A stretch of DNA of 34,892 nt, taken from assembly GCA_002454845.1 (NCBI GenBank), contig DKJQ01000079.1:5434-40325 (forward strand). Reading direction: 5' to 3'. The notes below the pieces were generated by a model. It did no database searches. It worked only from the letters and a program-made list of their open reading frames with translations, and had not been told where the DNA came from. Numbering within the stretch: position 1 is the stretch's first letter; the number at the start of each line of letters is the position of its first letter. The DNA comes from Ignavibacteria bacterium UBA6688. GTDB taxonomy: Bacteria > Bacteroidota > Ignavibacteria > UBA10030. Shown here one piece after another: positions 1-8,335 of this stretch. A program made the translations under genes and the position numbers.

Positions 1-446
1 CCGAAAACGATTCTCCTCGGGCCGCCCCACTCGGTGACTCTCCCGGGGGCGGTGACGTTGGAGAAGATATAAGCCGCGCCGCCGTAGACCGTGGCATGGG
101 GGATACAGCGCTTGATCGTTCCTTCGTTCTCCATGCCGTTCTGCAGACTGATCACTATCGAGGTGTCGGAAAGGATGGGAGCGAGTTGCTCTGCGGCGGA
201 TTCCGTGTCATAGGCCTTCACGCAAAACAGGACGACGTCCGGCGGTGGGACTTTTCCAGGATTGTCGGTCATTCTCCCGGCCTTGACGCGGAACGATCCG
301 TCGGAAGCATGAACGAAGAGTCCTTTTTTCTTCATGGCCGCCAGGTGTTTGCCGCGCGCGATGAACCAGACCTCTTCGCCCGCTTTTGCCAGCATTCCCC
401 CGAAATACCCGCCGACGCCTCCGGCGCCAAAAACGAGAAATCTCAT
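1..446 (-). CDS. Ketopantoate reductase-like (ApbA/PanE family), 3' end beyond window
   Basis: Partial gene. It starts at an ATG at 446 and reads open to the edge of the window, giving about 148 residues. The start is preceded by a good Shine-Dalgarno (AAAGGAG). The N-terminus has the NAD(P)-binding glycine-rich loop GAGGVGGYFGG directly after a beta strand (MRFLVFG). Further on come the family landmarks VLFCVKAYDT and ISLQNGMENE, which are typical of ketopantoate reductase and its relatives. Family members reduce 2-dehydropantoate or related 2-keto acids with NADPH in the cytosol. The missing C-terminal half carries the catalytic lysine and substrate-binding residues, so PanE itself cannot be separated from paralogues. 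It lies 25 bp downstream of the hybrid kinase stop and is probably the distal gene of that transcript. The fold is confident; the exact substrate is not. Confidence 0.85.
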   Translation of the reverse strand, partial: MRFLVFGAGGVGGYFGGMLAKAGEEVWFIARGKHLAAMKKKGLFVHASDGSFRVKAGRMTDNPGKVPPPDVVLFCVKAYDTESAAEQLAPILSDTSIVISLQNGMENEGTIKRCIPHATVYGGAAYIFSNVTAPGRVTEWGGPRRIVF

Positions 447-471
447 GGATCGTGTTGCTCCTTTCATTGGA

Positions 472-3400
472 TCACGTGCGGGCCAAATCTTTTTTCAGAC
501 GTTTCTGGATGGATGCGATCACCGTCCGAAGGGACTCGAACTCCCGTTTGAATTGCTCCCTCATCAGGACGTCGCTCTCCACTTTTCCTTCAGCCGCATG
601 GTCCTCGATGGTTTTGCAGAAGGCCCCAAAACTTTTCGCCCCTATGTTGAGGCTGCTCCCCTTCAGGGAATGGGCCGCGTAATGAAGTTTCTTGGCATCC
701 CTGTCGGCATAGGCTTGAAAGAGCATCGTGGCGTGAGTGTCCATCGATGGGATGAACGTTTCAAGCAAATCGACAAAAAACTCCGGACTGCTCTCAAGAC
801 CAAGCTGGCGGAGGCGCTCGAGAACGCTTTCCTCGAGGGACGCCAGAGCCGCGGTTTCCGGGCTTGCCGAAGGGGCTTCGCGGTGTCTCCCGGCTGCGAT
901 GCGAAGCAGGGTATCCCGGAGCTGGTCCAAATGGATTGGTTTCGCAAGATAATCGTCCATCCCGGCTTCGATGCATTTGTCCCGGTCCCCTTGCATCGCA
1001 TCGGCTGTAAGGGCAATGATCACAGGACGGTCTTTCTTGCTCCATCGTCCGACAATGTGCCGGGTCGCATCCAACCCGTCCATCTGCGGCATCTGCACAT
1101 CCATGAACACGACATCATACCGTGTTCGTTCAACGGCGCCAATGGCTTCAAGTCCGTTCGTGACGATCTCGGAACCGTATCCGAGTTTCTTCAGAAGGTG
1201 GCGCATCAACTGCTGGTTGACATCATTGTCCTCGGCAACAAGAATCTTGAGGGGGGATATTTGTTCCGGTGCGAGAACCGGCGTGATCGGTTCAGGCTTG
1301 CGTGGAAGGATCGATGTGCTGGTGAGACTCTTGACCAGGAGGTCGAAAAGCTGGGACTGCTTGACCGGTTTGGTCACAATGGCTGTAAAAAGTCCTTTCG
1401 TGACTCCTGCCGTCTCCCTCTCGCCTGACGATGAGAGAAGAAGGAGGGGGAGTGATTCTTGTTTTCGGAATTTCCGGAGTGCGTCCGCGAGTGCGAACCC
1501 GTCCATGACATCCATTCTCTGATCCAGGATTGCTATATCGAACGGGTCACCCTGGCGGATCCATTCCAGCGCCGTTGTGGGGGAATCCGTGGAGCGGGGC
1601 AGCATGCCCCACTGCTTACACTGGACGGTCAGGATGTGAATGTTGGTTGCGTTGTCATCGACGATCAGGACCCGCTTCCCGGCGAGTTCTCCGATATTTC
1701 CCTTCAGGTACATGCGGGGGAGCGCAACGTCGCTGGGCGTCGTGCCGACGGTGATGGTGAAGTAAAATGCCGATCCTTGTCCCACAGTGCTCTCAACCCA
1801 GATTGTTCCCCCCATGGCTTCGACCAGACGCGCACAAATCGCCAGACCAAGTCCGGTTCCGCCGTACTTGCGCGTTGTCGACGAATCGATCTGCGAGAAG
1901 GGTTTGAAGAGGCGCTCGATCCGATCCGGCGGGATCCCAATACCGGTGTCCTTGACGGAACATTGGAGCACCAACGCCAGCCCGGTTTGCCTGAGGGATT
2001 GCACGTGAATAACAATTTCCCCCTTCTCGGTGAACTTGATGGCGTTCCCCACGAGGTTGACCAGGACCTGGCGAAAGCGTGTCACGTCACCAATGATGAA
2101 CGCCGGGACCAGCGGCTCGACCATATACAGCAGGTCGAGGTTTTTTCCGAGGGCCTTTTGTGCGACGATGTCGAAGGACTCCTCTATGGATGCTCTCAGG
2201 TCGAACGGTCGCTGCTCCAGCTCCACCGTTCCGGATTCAAATTTTGAGAAATCAAGGATATCATTGATGACGGTTAACAACGAGTCGCCGCTCTTCTGAA
2301 TCGTTTCGACGTACTCCCGCTGTTCGGGTGTCAAGCCGGTGTTGGAGAGCAGCTCCGTCATGCCGATCACCCCGTTCATCGGGGTTCTGATCTCGTGGCT
2401 CATCATGGCGAGGAACTGTGTTTTTGCCCTGGTGGCGGTCTCGGCGGCTTCCTTTGCCAGCTCCAGTTCACGGCGGACGCGGACCCGCTCGGTAATGTCG
2501 GAAAAGATGCCCAGGAATCCGGTGATCTCCCCCTGGGCGTTGCGCAGCGGTGTCACGCTCAGGTGAACGGGGATCCTGGTTCCATTCTTACAGATCAGAG
2601 TCCATTCCCCCTCTTCCGTCTTCCCCGCGCGGAGCCTTGCGGCGAAGACTTCGAATCCCGGCTCGATCCTCCTTCCCAGTTCCAAGGAGAGAGTTTCCGC
2701 ATGCTCCTGTATCTCCTCAGCATCATGAAGTAAGGTGGGGGTGGCTTTCCCGACCACTTCCTCCAGATTGTACCCGAGCAGTCGCTCCGCTGCCGTGTTG
2801 AAGGAACGGATAATTCCCTCCGGAGATGTGGACACGATCGAATAGTCGGCGCCGTTCAAAATGGCCCGCTGGAGGGCGAGACTTTCTTCCAACGCATTTG
2901 CAGTCTGCTTCCGTACGCGAATTTCGCGGTTCAGGAGCAGGAGCACCACCACCAGGAGCCCAAATCCCGCCAGGTTCCCGAACACGATGACATAGACAGC
3001 TTGTTGCACCGCTGTATCAGTTTCCGCTGTCCGCAGTGAAAGGAGCCGTCGTTCCTCCAATCCCATCAACTCCATAACGCTTCTGACGCTGTCCATCAAA
3101 ACTCTTCCGGCGGTTGTCAAAAGGGCGCTCTGGGCACTTCGAACATCCCCATCCCGGGCAAGAGCGATACGTTGCTCTAATTGACGAAGCCGGAAGTTGA
3201 CGAGGATCTCGAGCTTTGTGTAGGAGTCATGTTGCGTCTGGTTATCCGCTATGAGCACGGAGAGTGCCGCGAGGCGGGAACGGGAAGAGTCTGTCGCACT
3301 CTGCTGGAGCCTGAACGACTCCTCGCCGCCATTTAAGATATATCCGCGCGTTTCTGATTCAGCTTCCGTGATAAAAGCAAGAACTGCTTCCAGGTGCTGG

Positions 3401-3543
3401 ATCGTTTTGTGACTCTGCGATAGATGGAGAATGTTCTCGCTGAGTTGCCTGTTGGTTTGATACGAAACCATGGCGATAGCGGAGAGCACGAGGAGCGCAG
3501 CGATGAAGCCGTAGGTTGCTTTTCGTCGGACCGACCATTTCAT
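472..3543 (-). CDS. Membrane hybrid histidine kinase: CHASE3-like, PAS, HisKA, HATPase, two receivers, HPt (BarA-like)
   Basis: A 1023-residue sensor with a full multistep phosphorelay in one chain. Visible modules: membrane segment 1 (about 10-29); an extracytoplasmic alpha-helical region (about 32-180) resembling CHASE3; membrane segment 2 (about 183-205); PAS/PAC (about 225-350); HisKA with phospho-acceptor His383 in the MSHEIRTPMNG box; HATPase with the N box near 500, DTGIGIP (532-538) and GGTGLGL (561-567); receiver 1 (VDD at 628-630, Asp674); receiver 2 (Asp815 in FMDVQMPQMDG); and HPt with His958 in AAHSLKG. All key residues are present. The reading frame is open further upstream to 3660, but that overlaps hutU; the ATG at 3543 gives a normal N-terminal arginine-rich start, 46 bp after the hutU stop. 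Upstream in the same run are a SixA phosphatase and an NtrC regulator. The sensed ligand is unknown. Confidence 0.93.
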   Translation of the reverse strand: MKWSVRRKATYGFIAALLVLSAIAMVSYQTNRQLSENILHLSQSHKTIQHLEAVLAFITEAESETRGYILNGGEESFRLQQSATDSSRSRLAALSVLIADNQTQHDSYTKLEILVNFRLRQLEQRIALARDGDVRSAQSALLTTAGRVLMDSVRSVMELMGLEERRLLSLRTAETDTAVQQAVYVIVFGNLAGFGLLVVVLLLLNREIRVRKQTANALEESLALQRAILNGADYSIVSTSPEGIIRSFNTAAERLLGYNLEEVVGKATPTLLHDAEEIQEHAETLSLELGRRIEPGFEVFAARLRAGKTEEGEWTLICKNGTRIPVHLSVTPLRNAQGEITGFLGIFSDITERVRVRRELELAKEAAETATRAKTQFLAMMSHEIRTPMNGVIGMTELLSNTGLTPEQREYVETIQKSGDSLLTVINDILDFSKFESGTVELEQRPFDLRASIEESFDIVAQKALGKNLDLLYMVEPLVPAFIIGDVTRFRQVLVNLVGNAIKFTEKGEIVIHVQSLRQTGLALVLQCSVKDTGIGIPPDRIERLFKPFSQIDSSTTRKYGGTGLGLAICARLVEAMGGTIWVESTVGQGSAFYFTITVGTTPSDVALPRMYLKGNIGELAGKRVLIVDDNATNIHILTVQCKQWGMLPRSTDSPTTALEWIRQGDPFDIAILDQRMDVMDGFALADALRKFRKQESLPLLLLSSSGERETAGVTKGLFTAIVTKPVKQSQLFDLLVKSLTSTSILPRKPEPITPVLAPEQISPLKILVAEDNDVNQQLMRHLLKKLGYGSEIVTNGLEAIGAVERTRYDVVFMDVQMPQMDGLDATRHIVGRWSKKDRPVIIALTADAMQGDRDKCIEAGMDDYLAKPIHLDQLRDTLLRIAAGRHREAPSASPETAALASLEESVLERLRQLGLESSPEFFVDLLETFIPSMDTHATMLFQAYADRDAKKLHYAAHSLKGSSLNIGAKSFGAFCKTIEDHAAEGKVESDVLMREQFKREFESLRTVIASIQKRLKKDLART

Positions 3544-3589
3544 GGGGATGTGCCCTGTTAGATCTTCTTTGTTGCGAGATTCTGTTGCT

Positions 3590-5254
3590 TCACCGCATCG
3601 GAACGCGGATGCCCCAGCGCCGGGCATTATCGCTCGCGCGTACGTAGCCGGCATCAGCATGCCGAAGGACCCCCATCCCAGGATCGTATGTTAAGACCCG
3701 CTCCAGGCGCTCTTCAGCTTCCTTGGTCCCGTCACACACGACGACCATGCCTGCGTGAATGGACAAGCCGATCCCGACCCCGCCGCCGTGATGGACGCTG
3801 ACCCAGCTTGCTCCCCCCGCCGTGTTCAGCATGGCGTTGAGAATCGGCCAGTCGGCAATGGCGTCGCTCCCATCTTTCATTTTTTCGGTCTCGCGGTTGG
3901 GGGAAGCAACGCTGCCGCAATCCAAATGATCACGGCCGATGACGATCGGCGCTTTGACCTCTCCCCGGGCGACCAGGGTATTAAAGATTTTCCCCATCTT
4001 GGCCCGTTCGCCATATCCCAACCAGCAAATCCTTGCGGGGAGCCCCTGGAAGGCGACCTCGCGGTTCGCCTTCCCGATCCAATTGCAGAGGGGTTTGTTT
4101 TCCGGAAACGTCTCCATGACCGCGCGATCGGTACGGTAAATATCTTCGGGATCGCCTGAAAGCGCAACCCAGCGAAAGGGCCCCTTCCCGTCGCAGAACA
4201 GGGGGCGTATGTATTCCGGGACGAAGCCGGGGATATCGAATGCCCGCTTGACGCCGTTTGCCAGCGCCTCCCCCCGGATGTTGTTCCCATAGTCAAACAC
4301 GACCGCCCCCTTTTTTCGAAGCTTCAGGAGAGCCTTGACATGGTCGACGATCGAAGCCTTGGCCAGTTCTGCATACCGTTTCGGATTCTTCTTCCTCAGC
4401 GCCAGCGCTTTGGCATAGGAAAAGCCCGCGGGAACATACCCGTTGAGCGTATCGTGTGCTGAAGTCTGGTCCGTGACCACGTCCGGGATGAATCTTCCAC
4501 CGGCGATCCGGGGAAGTATCTCCGCCGCGTTGCCCAGAAGCCCGACCGACAGCGGACGTTTCCTGGCGATGGCTTCTTTGATTTGTGCGAGGGCGTCGTC
4601 AAGGTTGTCCGTCATGGTATTGAGATACCGGGTCGCGAGTCTCCGTTTCATGCGGTCGGGATCGACCTCAACGACGAGGCATGCAGCCCCGTTCATCGTT
4701 GCCGCGAGCGGTTGAGCTCCCCCCATGCCGCCAAGTCCAGCCGTGAGGAGAAACCTCCCGGCCAACGAGCCGCCAAAGTGCTCGGCCGCGCAAGCAGCGA
4801 ACGTCTCATATGTTCCCTGCAGGATCCCCTGGGTGCCGATATAGATCCAGCTCCCGGCGGTCATTTGTCCGTACATCGTCAGGCCGAGCCCTTCGAGTCT
4901 TCGGAATTCGTCCCATGTTGCCCAGTGCGGTACGAGCATGGAGTTGCTGATCAGCACGCGCGGGGCATTGGGATGGGTCTTGAAGACCCCAACCGGTTTG
5001 CCGGATTGGACGAGGAGGGTTTCGTCGTTTTCCAGTTGTTGGAGGCTCCGCACAATCCCCTCGTAACAGTCCCAGTTCCGTGCCGCCTTCCCCGTGCCGC
5101 CATAGACGATGAGTTCCTGGGGTTTTTCCGCGACCTCGGGGTCGAGGTTGTTCATGAGCATGCGGAGGGCGGCCTCCTGGAGCCATCCTTTGCAGGAGCG
5201 GGTTGTGCCGCGCGGTGCGCGCACGGTTCGGGATGAAGCTGCATGGTTTCGCAT
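3590..5254 (-). CDS. hutU: Urocanate hydratase (urocanase)
   Basis: A 554-residue cytosolic enzyme that adds water to urocanate to give 4-imidazolone-5-propionate, the second step of histidine breakdown. It uses tightly bound NAD+ as an electrophile. The length matches the family (about 555). The NAD-binding loop YGGTGKAARNW is at 51-61. The important cysteine falls at residue 410 (LPARICWLGYGER), the same number as the well-studied Pseudomonas enzyme. Conserved stretches AGLGGMGGAQP, DQTSAHD and LDCGSVASPNRE are also seen. The frame opens at a TTG at 5269, but the ATG at 5254 is preferred because an AAGGAA Shine-Dalgarno lies six bases upstream. The first step, hutH, is divergently transcribed from the other end of this gene cluster. 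hutI and hutG are not in the window. Confidence 0.97.
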   Translation of the reverse strand: MRNHAASSRTVRAPRGTTRSCKGWLQEAALRMLMNNLDPEVAEKPQELIVYGGTGKAARNWDCYEGIVRSLQQLENDETLLVQSGKPVGVFKTHPNAPRVLISNSMLVPHWATWDEFRRLEGLGLTMYGQMTAGSWIYIGTQGILQGTYETFAACAAEHFGGSLAGRFLLTAGLGGMGGAQPLAATMNGAACLVVEVDPDRMKRRLATRYLNTMTDNLDDALAQIKEAIARKRPLSVGLLGNAAEILPRIAGGRFIPDVVTDQTSAHDTLNGYVPAGFSYAKALALRKKNPKRYAELAKASIVDHVKALLKLRKKGAVVFDYGNNIRGEALANGVKRAFDIPGFVPEYIRPLFCDGKGPFRWVALSGDPEDIYRTDRAVMETFPENKPLCNWIGKANREVAFQGLPARICWLGYGERAKMGKIFNTLVARGEVKAPIVIGRDHLDCGSVASPNRETEKMKDGSDAIADWPILNAMLNTAGGASWVSVHHGGGVGIGLSIHAGMVVVCDGTKEAEERLERVLTYDPGMGVLRHADAGYVRASDNARRWGIRVPMR

Positions 5255-5322
5255 GGGTGATTCCTTCAAAAACTCCCGGGCTTCCCGATCGGCGGGTTCC
5301 GGTCAATCCCGCGCCGGTCGAT

Positions 5323-5817
5323 TCATCGTGTCTTGTATGCGACGGCTGCGATCTCGACTTTCGCCTTGCGCGGCAGGTTGGAAACCTCGACAGTTGCTCG
5401 CGTGGGGTACGCTCCCTCGGCAAAATAACCGCCATAGAGCAGGTTCATTTTCGGAAAATCGTTTATGTCCTTGAGATAGACCGTGCATTGCACCACATGG
5501 CTTGAGTCATATCCCGCCTTCCGGAGAATGGACATCAGATTGTCGAGCGATTGACGCGTCTGGCTCTCAATATCCTCCCCAATCATTTCTCCCGTCTCCG
5601 GTGTCAAGCCGATTTGACCGGAAACAAAGAGGAAGTCACCGGCCCGGACCGCCGGACTGTACGGGCCTATGACCTGTGCATCCGTGATGAACGACCTTGT
5701 TGAAGATTTTGCCAACTCCTCCCGGACCATCCTTCGAACCTCATCGTCCGACGAACCGCAACCTATCAGGAGGATCGCGAGTGTAAGTATTGTCGCTTGT
5801 TTTGTTGGTGCATTCAT
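5323..5817 (-). CDS. RidA (YjgF/UK114) family protein with lipoprotein signal
   Basis: A 164-residue protein. The RidA domain occupies about residues 44-164 and shows the family hallmarks GPYSPAV (Tyr52), FVSGQIG, and PTRATVEVSNLP with Arg140 at the position of the carboxylate-binding arginine of E. coli RidA. RidA enzymes hydrolyse reactive enamine/imine intermediates such as 2-aminoacrylate. Unusually, it begins with a hydrophobic segment ending in a lipobox (LLIGC, Cys20) followed by GSSDD and a short charged linker, so it is predicted to be a membrane-anchored, extracytoplasmic lipoprotein. The start at 5817 has a good GGGAGAA ribosome site; upstream in-frame codons lack one. It lies between hutU and the adenosine-specific kinase gene with short gaps, consistent with one transcript. 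The substrate is unknown. Confidence 0.9.
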   Translation of the reverse strand: MNAPTKQATILTLAILLIGCGSSDDEVRRMVREELAKSSTRSFITDAQVIGPYSPAVRAGDFLFVSGQIGLTPETGEMIGEDIESQTRQSLDNLMSILRKAGYDSSHVVQCTVYLKDINDFPKMNLLYGGYFAEGAYPTRATVEVSNLPRKAKVEIAAVAYKTR

Positions 5818-5851
5818 GGTGTTCTCCCAAGAGGTTGTCTGCACTACACTC

Positions 5852-6337
5852 TTATCCGAGCTTATACCCGATCGTTCTCAGGAATTCTTTTCTTGTCCGG
5901 ACATCGGCCTCCGTTTCAATCCCTTTCGTTTTCACCCCATCGATGACTCCCAAAATGCCGCGGCCCTGGTCCGACTCTGCGACGATCACCTCGACAGCGT
6001 TCGACGTGGCACAGTAAATATGACAGACCTCGGGGATGTTTTTGATGGTATTGAGGACATTGATGGGAAAGCCGTTTTCCAGGAAGAGAAGAAAGCAATG
6101 GCCGCATGAGAGGGCGAGGGCATTCTTTTTGGCAAGCTCGATAAGAGCAGGGTCGTTGCCCGACCAGCGCAGGAGCGCCGGGCCTGAGGATTCGCAGAAC
6201 CCAAGTCCGAATTTCATTTGCGGCGCGGTTTGGACGATCGCTTCATGGATGTCCTCCACCGTCTTGATGAAATGCGACTGTCCCAGAATCAGGTTCGTCG
6301 TTTCCGGTTTGTCGATTCGTACCGTTTGAAGGTCCAT
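5852..6337 (-). CDS. Adenosine-specific kinase family protein (PF04008-type)
   Basis: A 161-residue protein close to the usual length of this family. Recognisable stretches are NLILGQSHFIKTVEDIHEA near the N-terminus, KFGLGFCESSGPALLRWSGN in the middle, and VEVIVAESDQGRGILGVIDG towards the C-terminus. The family is widespread in archaea and some bacteria. It was named from adenosine binding seen in structural work, and its physiological role is poorly established. The start at 6337 is supported by an AGGGAA ribosome site; the longer in-frame extension reaches into the sixA coding region and is rejected. It is flanked by sixA (23 bp upstream) and the RidA lipoprotein gene (34 bp downstream), so it is probably co-transcribed. 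An adenosine deaminase family gene sits across the divergent promoter, which may or may not be meaningful. Confidence 0.85.
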   Translation of the reverse strand: MDLQTVRIDKPETTNLILGQSHFIKTVEDIHEAIVQTAPQMKFGLGFCESSGPALLRWSGNDPALIELAKKNALALSCGHCFLLFLENGFPINVLNTIKNIPEVCHIYCATSNAVEVIVAESDQGRGILGVIDGVKTKGIETEADVRTRKEFLRTIGYKLG

Positions 6338-6360
6338 CGTTGGTTCCCTGTTGGCTGGTG

Positions 6361-6849
6361 TCAGTTCCCCTGAATTTTCATCTGTTCGTATGTCACGATC
6401 CATCGCAGGATCCCACTCCCTTGTTCGATCGGGTCGGCCAGGTGCACGCATGCGAGGCTGCTTTTGCGCACTTCGACCTTGGCATGTTCATGGCCGGCAA
6501 TGAGGTACGAGATCGCAGTGCTGATAAACGGCTCGTGCCCCGCCAACAGGACGACCCGCGCCTGCGTCCGGTTCAACTCCCTGAAAATCTGAAGGGGGTT
6601 GCTCATCGGTGCAAGGTATTCCGAAACAGTGCTCGGTACCCCGGGAAATTTCTCCCGCACGACCTCCGCGGTTTGCCGCGCGCGCAAAAGCGGGCTGGAA
6701 AAAATCGTATCGAGGGGAGGGTGGAGCGAGTGGAGAAACCCTGCGGCGGTCGAGACTTGTTGCCTGCCGAAATCGCTCAACGGTCGTTCGTCGTCGTGGA
6801 GTGTTGGACTGTCCAGTGCATCGCCGTGCCGGAGGAGAAAGAGGAGCAT
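6361..6849 (-). CDS. sixA: SixA-type phosphohistidine phosphatase (histidine phosphatase superfamily)
   Basis: A 162-residue protein of typical SixA length. The catalytic RHG motif is at residues 7-9 (LLRHGDA), followed by DDERPLSDFGRQQ, the arginine-bearing SSPLLRARQTAEVV, and the second histidine motif VVLLAGHEPF. In E. coli, SixA removes phosphate from the HPt domain histidine of the hybrid kinase ArcB and so damps a phosphorelay. Here it sits in the same co-directional run as a hybrid kinase with an HPt domain (472-3543), which makes that HPt a natural candidate substrate; this is inference. It is 88 bp downstream of the NtrC-type regulator gene and 23 bp upstream of the adenosine-specific kinase gene. 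A role on small phosphorylated metabolites cannot be excluded. Confidence 0.88.
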   Translation of the reverse strand: MLLFLLRHGDALDSPTLHDDERPLSDFGRQQVSTAAGFLHSLHPPLDTIFSSPLLRARQTAEVVREKFPGVPSTVSEYLAPMSNPLQIFRELNRTQARVVLLAGHEPFISTAISYLIAGHEHAKVEVRKSSLACVHLADPIEQGSGILRWIVTYEQMKIQGN

Positions 6850-6937
6850 ACCGGTGTGCAGGGATCAATGGTGACGCATGGCGTCATGCTTTCGGAATAA
6901 GCGAGTTCATCAGATCGAACGAGCGAGCCACGCCGGG

Positions 6938-8317
6938 TCACTCCTTCGAAAGGTTGTACTGCTGAATCTTTGTATACAGGGTTTTCAGGCTGATCCCGAG
7001 GATTTTGGCCGCGGTGTTCTTGTTCCAGCTCACGGTTGCCAGCACCCCTTTGATATGGGCCTTCTCGATCTCTTGTATGGAGACGGCGCTCCCGAGACGA
7101 GGCCCATCAGCGGAGGCCGCAGTGTAGGCTTCATACATCGAGCGCGTTCCGATCGGCAAAGCGATATCGTCCACCTGAATGATCTCGTCCTGAGTCAGGA
7201 TTGCGGCCCGTTCGATGACATTCTCCAACTCCCGGACATTCCCCGGCCAATCGTATTTCATCAAGAGCTCCAGGGCTTTCGGATCCACTTTCTTCGCGGT
7301 ACGGGAACGAAACCGATTCTGCAGAAAATGGTTGATGAGCAAGGGGATATCGTCCTTCCGCTCACGCAGGGAAGGGACCTGGAGTGTGATGACATTCAGG
7401 CGGTACAGCAAATCTTCCCGGAATTTGCCGGAGCCTACTTCGCGCCGGAGGTCCTTGTTTGTTGCGGAGATGAGGCGGACATCCGACTTGAAGTTCTTGT
7501 TGCTTCCCACCCTGCGGTACTCTCCCGTTTGGAGAAAGCGGAGCAGCTTCGGCTGCATCATCATACTGATCTCGGCCACTTCGTCCAGGAACAGCGTCCC
7601 ATTGTTGGCGATCTCCACAAATCCCTGCTTCGTGGAAATGGCATCGGTGAAAGCCCCCTTTTCATGCCCGAACAATTCGCTCTCAATCAAGGTCTCGGGG
7701 ATGGAGGCGCAGTTGAGGGCCATGAACGGCTGATCTTTGCGCAAACTGTTCCGGTGAAGGAAACTTGCGATCAGTTCCTTCCCTGTGCCACTGGGGCCCT
7801 GGATAAGGACCGTAGAATCGGTGGGGGCGACACGCGCCGCGAGGTTCAGCACTTCCTGGAGCGACTTGCTCTGTCCCACGATATGCGACGAGAGCGCGTA
7901 CCGGGCGAGTTCGGATGTCAGCACCTTATTCTGAATAACAAGCCGTTTGCGCTCAAGAGCGCGGTCGATGACGGCCAGGAGCTCAGTGGCCGCATACGGC
8001 TTGGTGATATAATGAAACGCTCCCAGCTGCATGCATTCCACCGCCAGTTTCACATCGCTGACCCCGGTGAGCATGATGACCTGGGTATCGAAATACTGGT
8101 CCTTGATGAACTTCAGAACCTCGATCCCGTCCACCCGGGGCATTTTGACGTCGAGCAGAACAAGGTCGAATGGGAGAGTCTGGAGGATGTTGATGGCGGC
8201 CACGCCGTCCGAAGCGGCGTTGACATAGTACCCTTCGTGCGTCAGGACCGTGGTCAGGAGTTCGATGAAGGATTCCTCGTCGTCAACGGCGAGGATAGAG
8301 ATCGGTTGCTTTGCCAT
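6938..8317 (-). CDS. NtrC-family sigma-54-dependent response regulator
   Basis: A 459-residue activator with a receiver domain (about 5-120, acceptor Asp56 in VLLDVKMP), an AAA+ sigma-54 activation domain (about 145-375; Walker A GPSGTGKE at 174-181, Walker B GTLFLDEV) and a C-terminal Fis-type helix-turn-helix (about 415-459, NKNTAAKILGISLKTLYTKI). The loop that contacts sigma-54 reads GAFTDA (221-226) instead of the textbook GAFTGA; the functionally critical Thr is kept, and Asp at this place is a known natural variant. It probably responds to the receiver-kinase protein encoded 18 bp upstream and/or the hybrid kinase further downstream. Targets are unknown, but the position next to hutH/hutU makes nitrogen or histidine use a plausible regulon. 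No convincing -24/-12 promoter was spotted in the window. Confidence 0.95.
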   Translation of the reverse strand: MAKQPISILAVDDEESFIELLTTVLTHEGYYVNAASDGVAAINILQTLPFDLVLLDVKMPRVDGIEVLKFIKDQYFDTQVIMLTGVSDVKLAVECMQLGAFHYITKPYAATELLAVIDRALERKRLVIQNKVLTSELARYALSSHIVGQSKSLQEVLNLAARVAPTDSTVLIQGPSGTGKELIASFLHRNSLRKDQPFMALNCASIPETLIESELFGHEKGAFTDAISTKQGFVEIANNGTLFLDEVAEISMMMQPKLLRFLQTGEYRRVGSNKNFKSDVRLISATNKDLRREVGSGKFREDLLYRLNVITLQVPSLRERKDDIPLLINHFLQNRFRSRTAKKVDPKALELLMKYDWPGNVRELENVIERAAILTQDEIIQVDDIALPIGTRSMYEAYTAASADGPRLGSAVSIQEIEKAHIKGVLATVSWNKNTAAKILGISLKTLYTKIQQYNLSKE

Positions 8318-8335
8318 AATGCGGCGGTGATGCAG

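Noticed and set aside
334..1428. A 364-codon plus-strand frame opposite the hybrid kinase
   Set aside because: Antisense to intact receiver and HPt domains, no family features.
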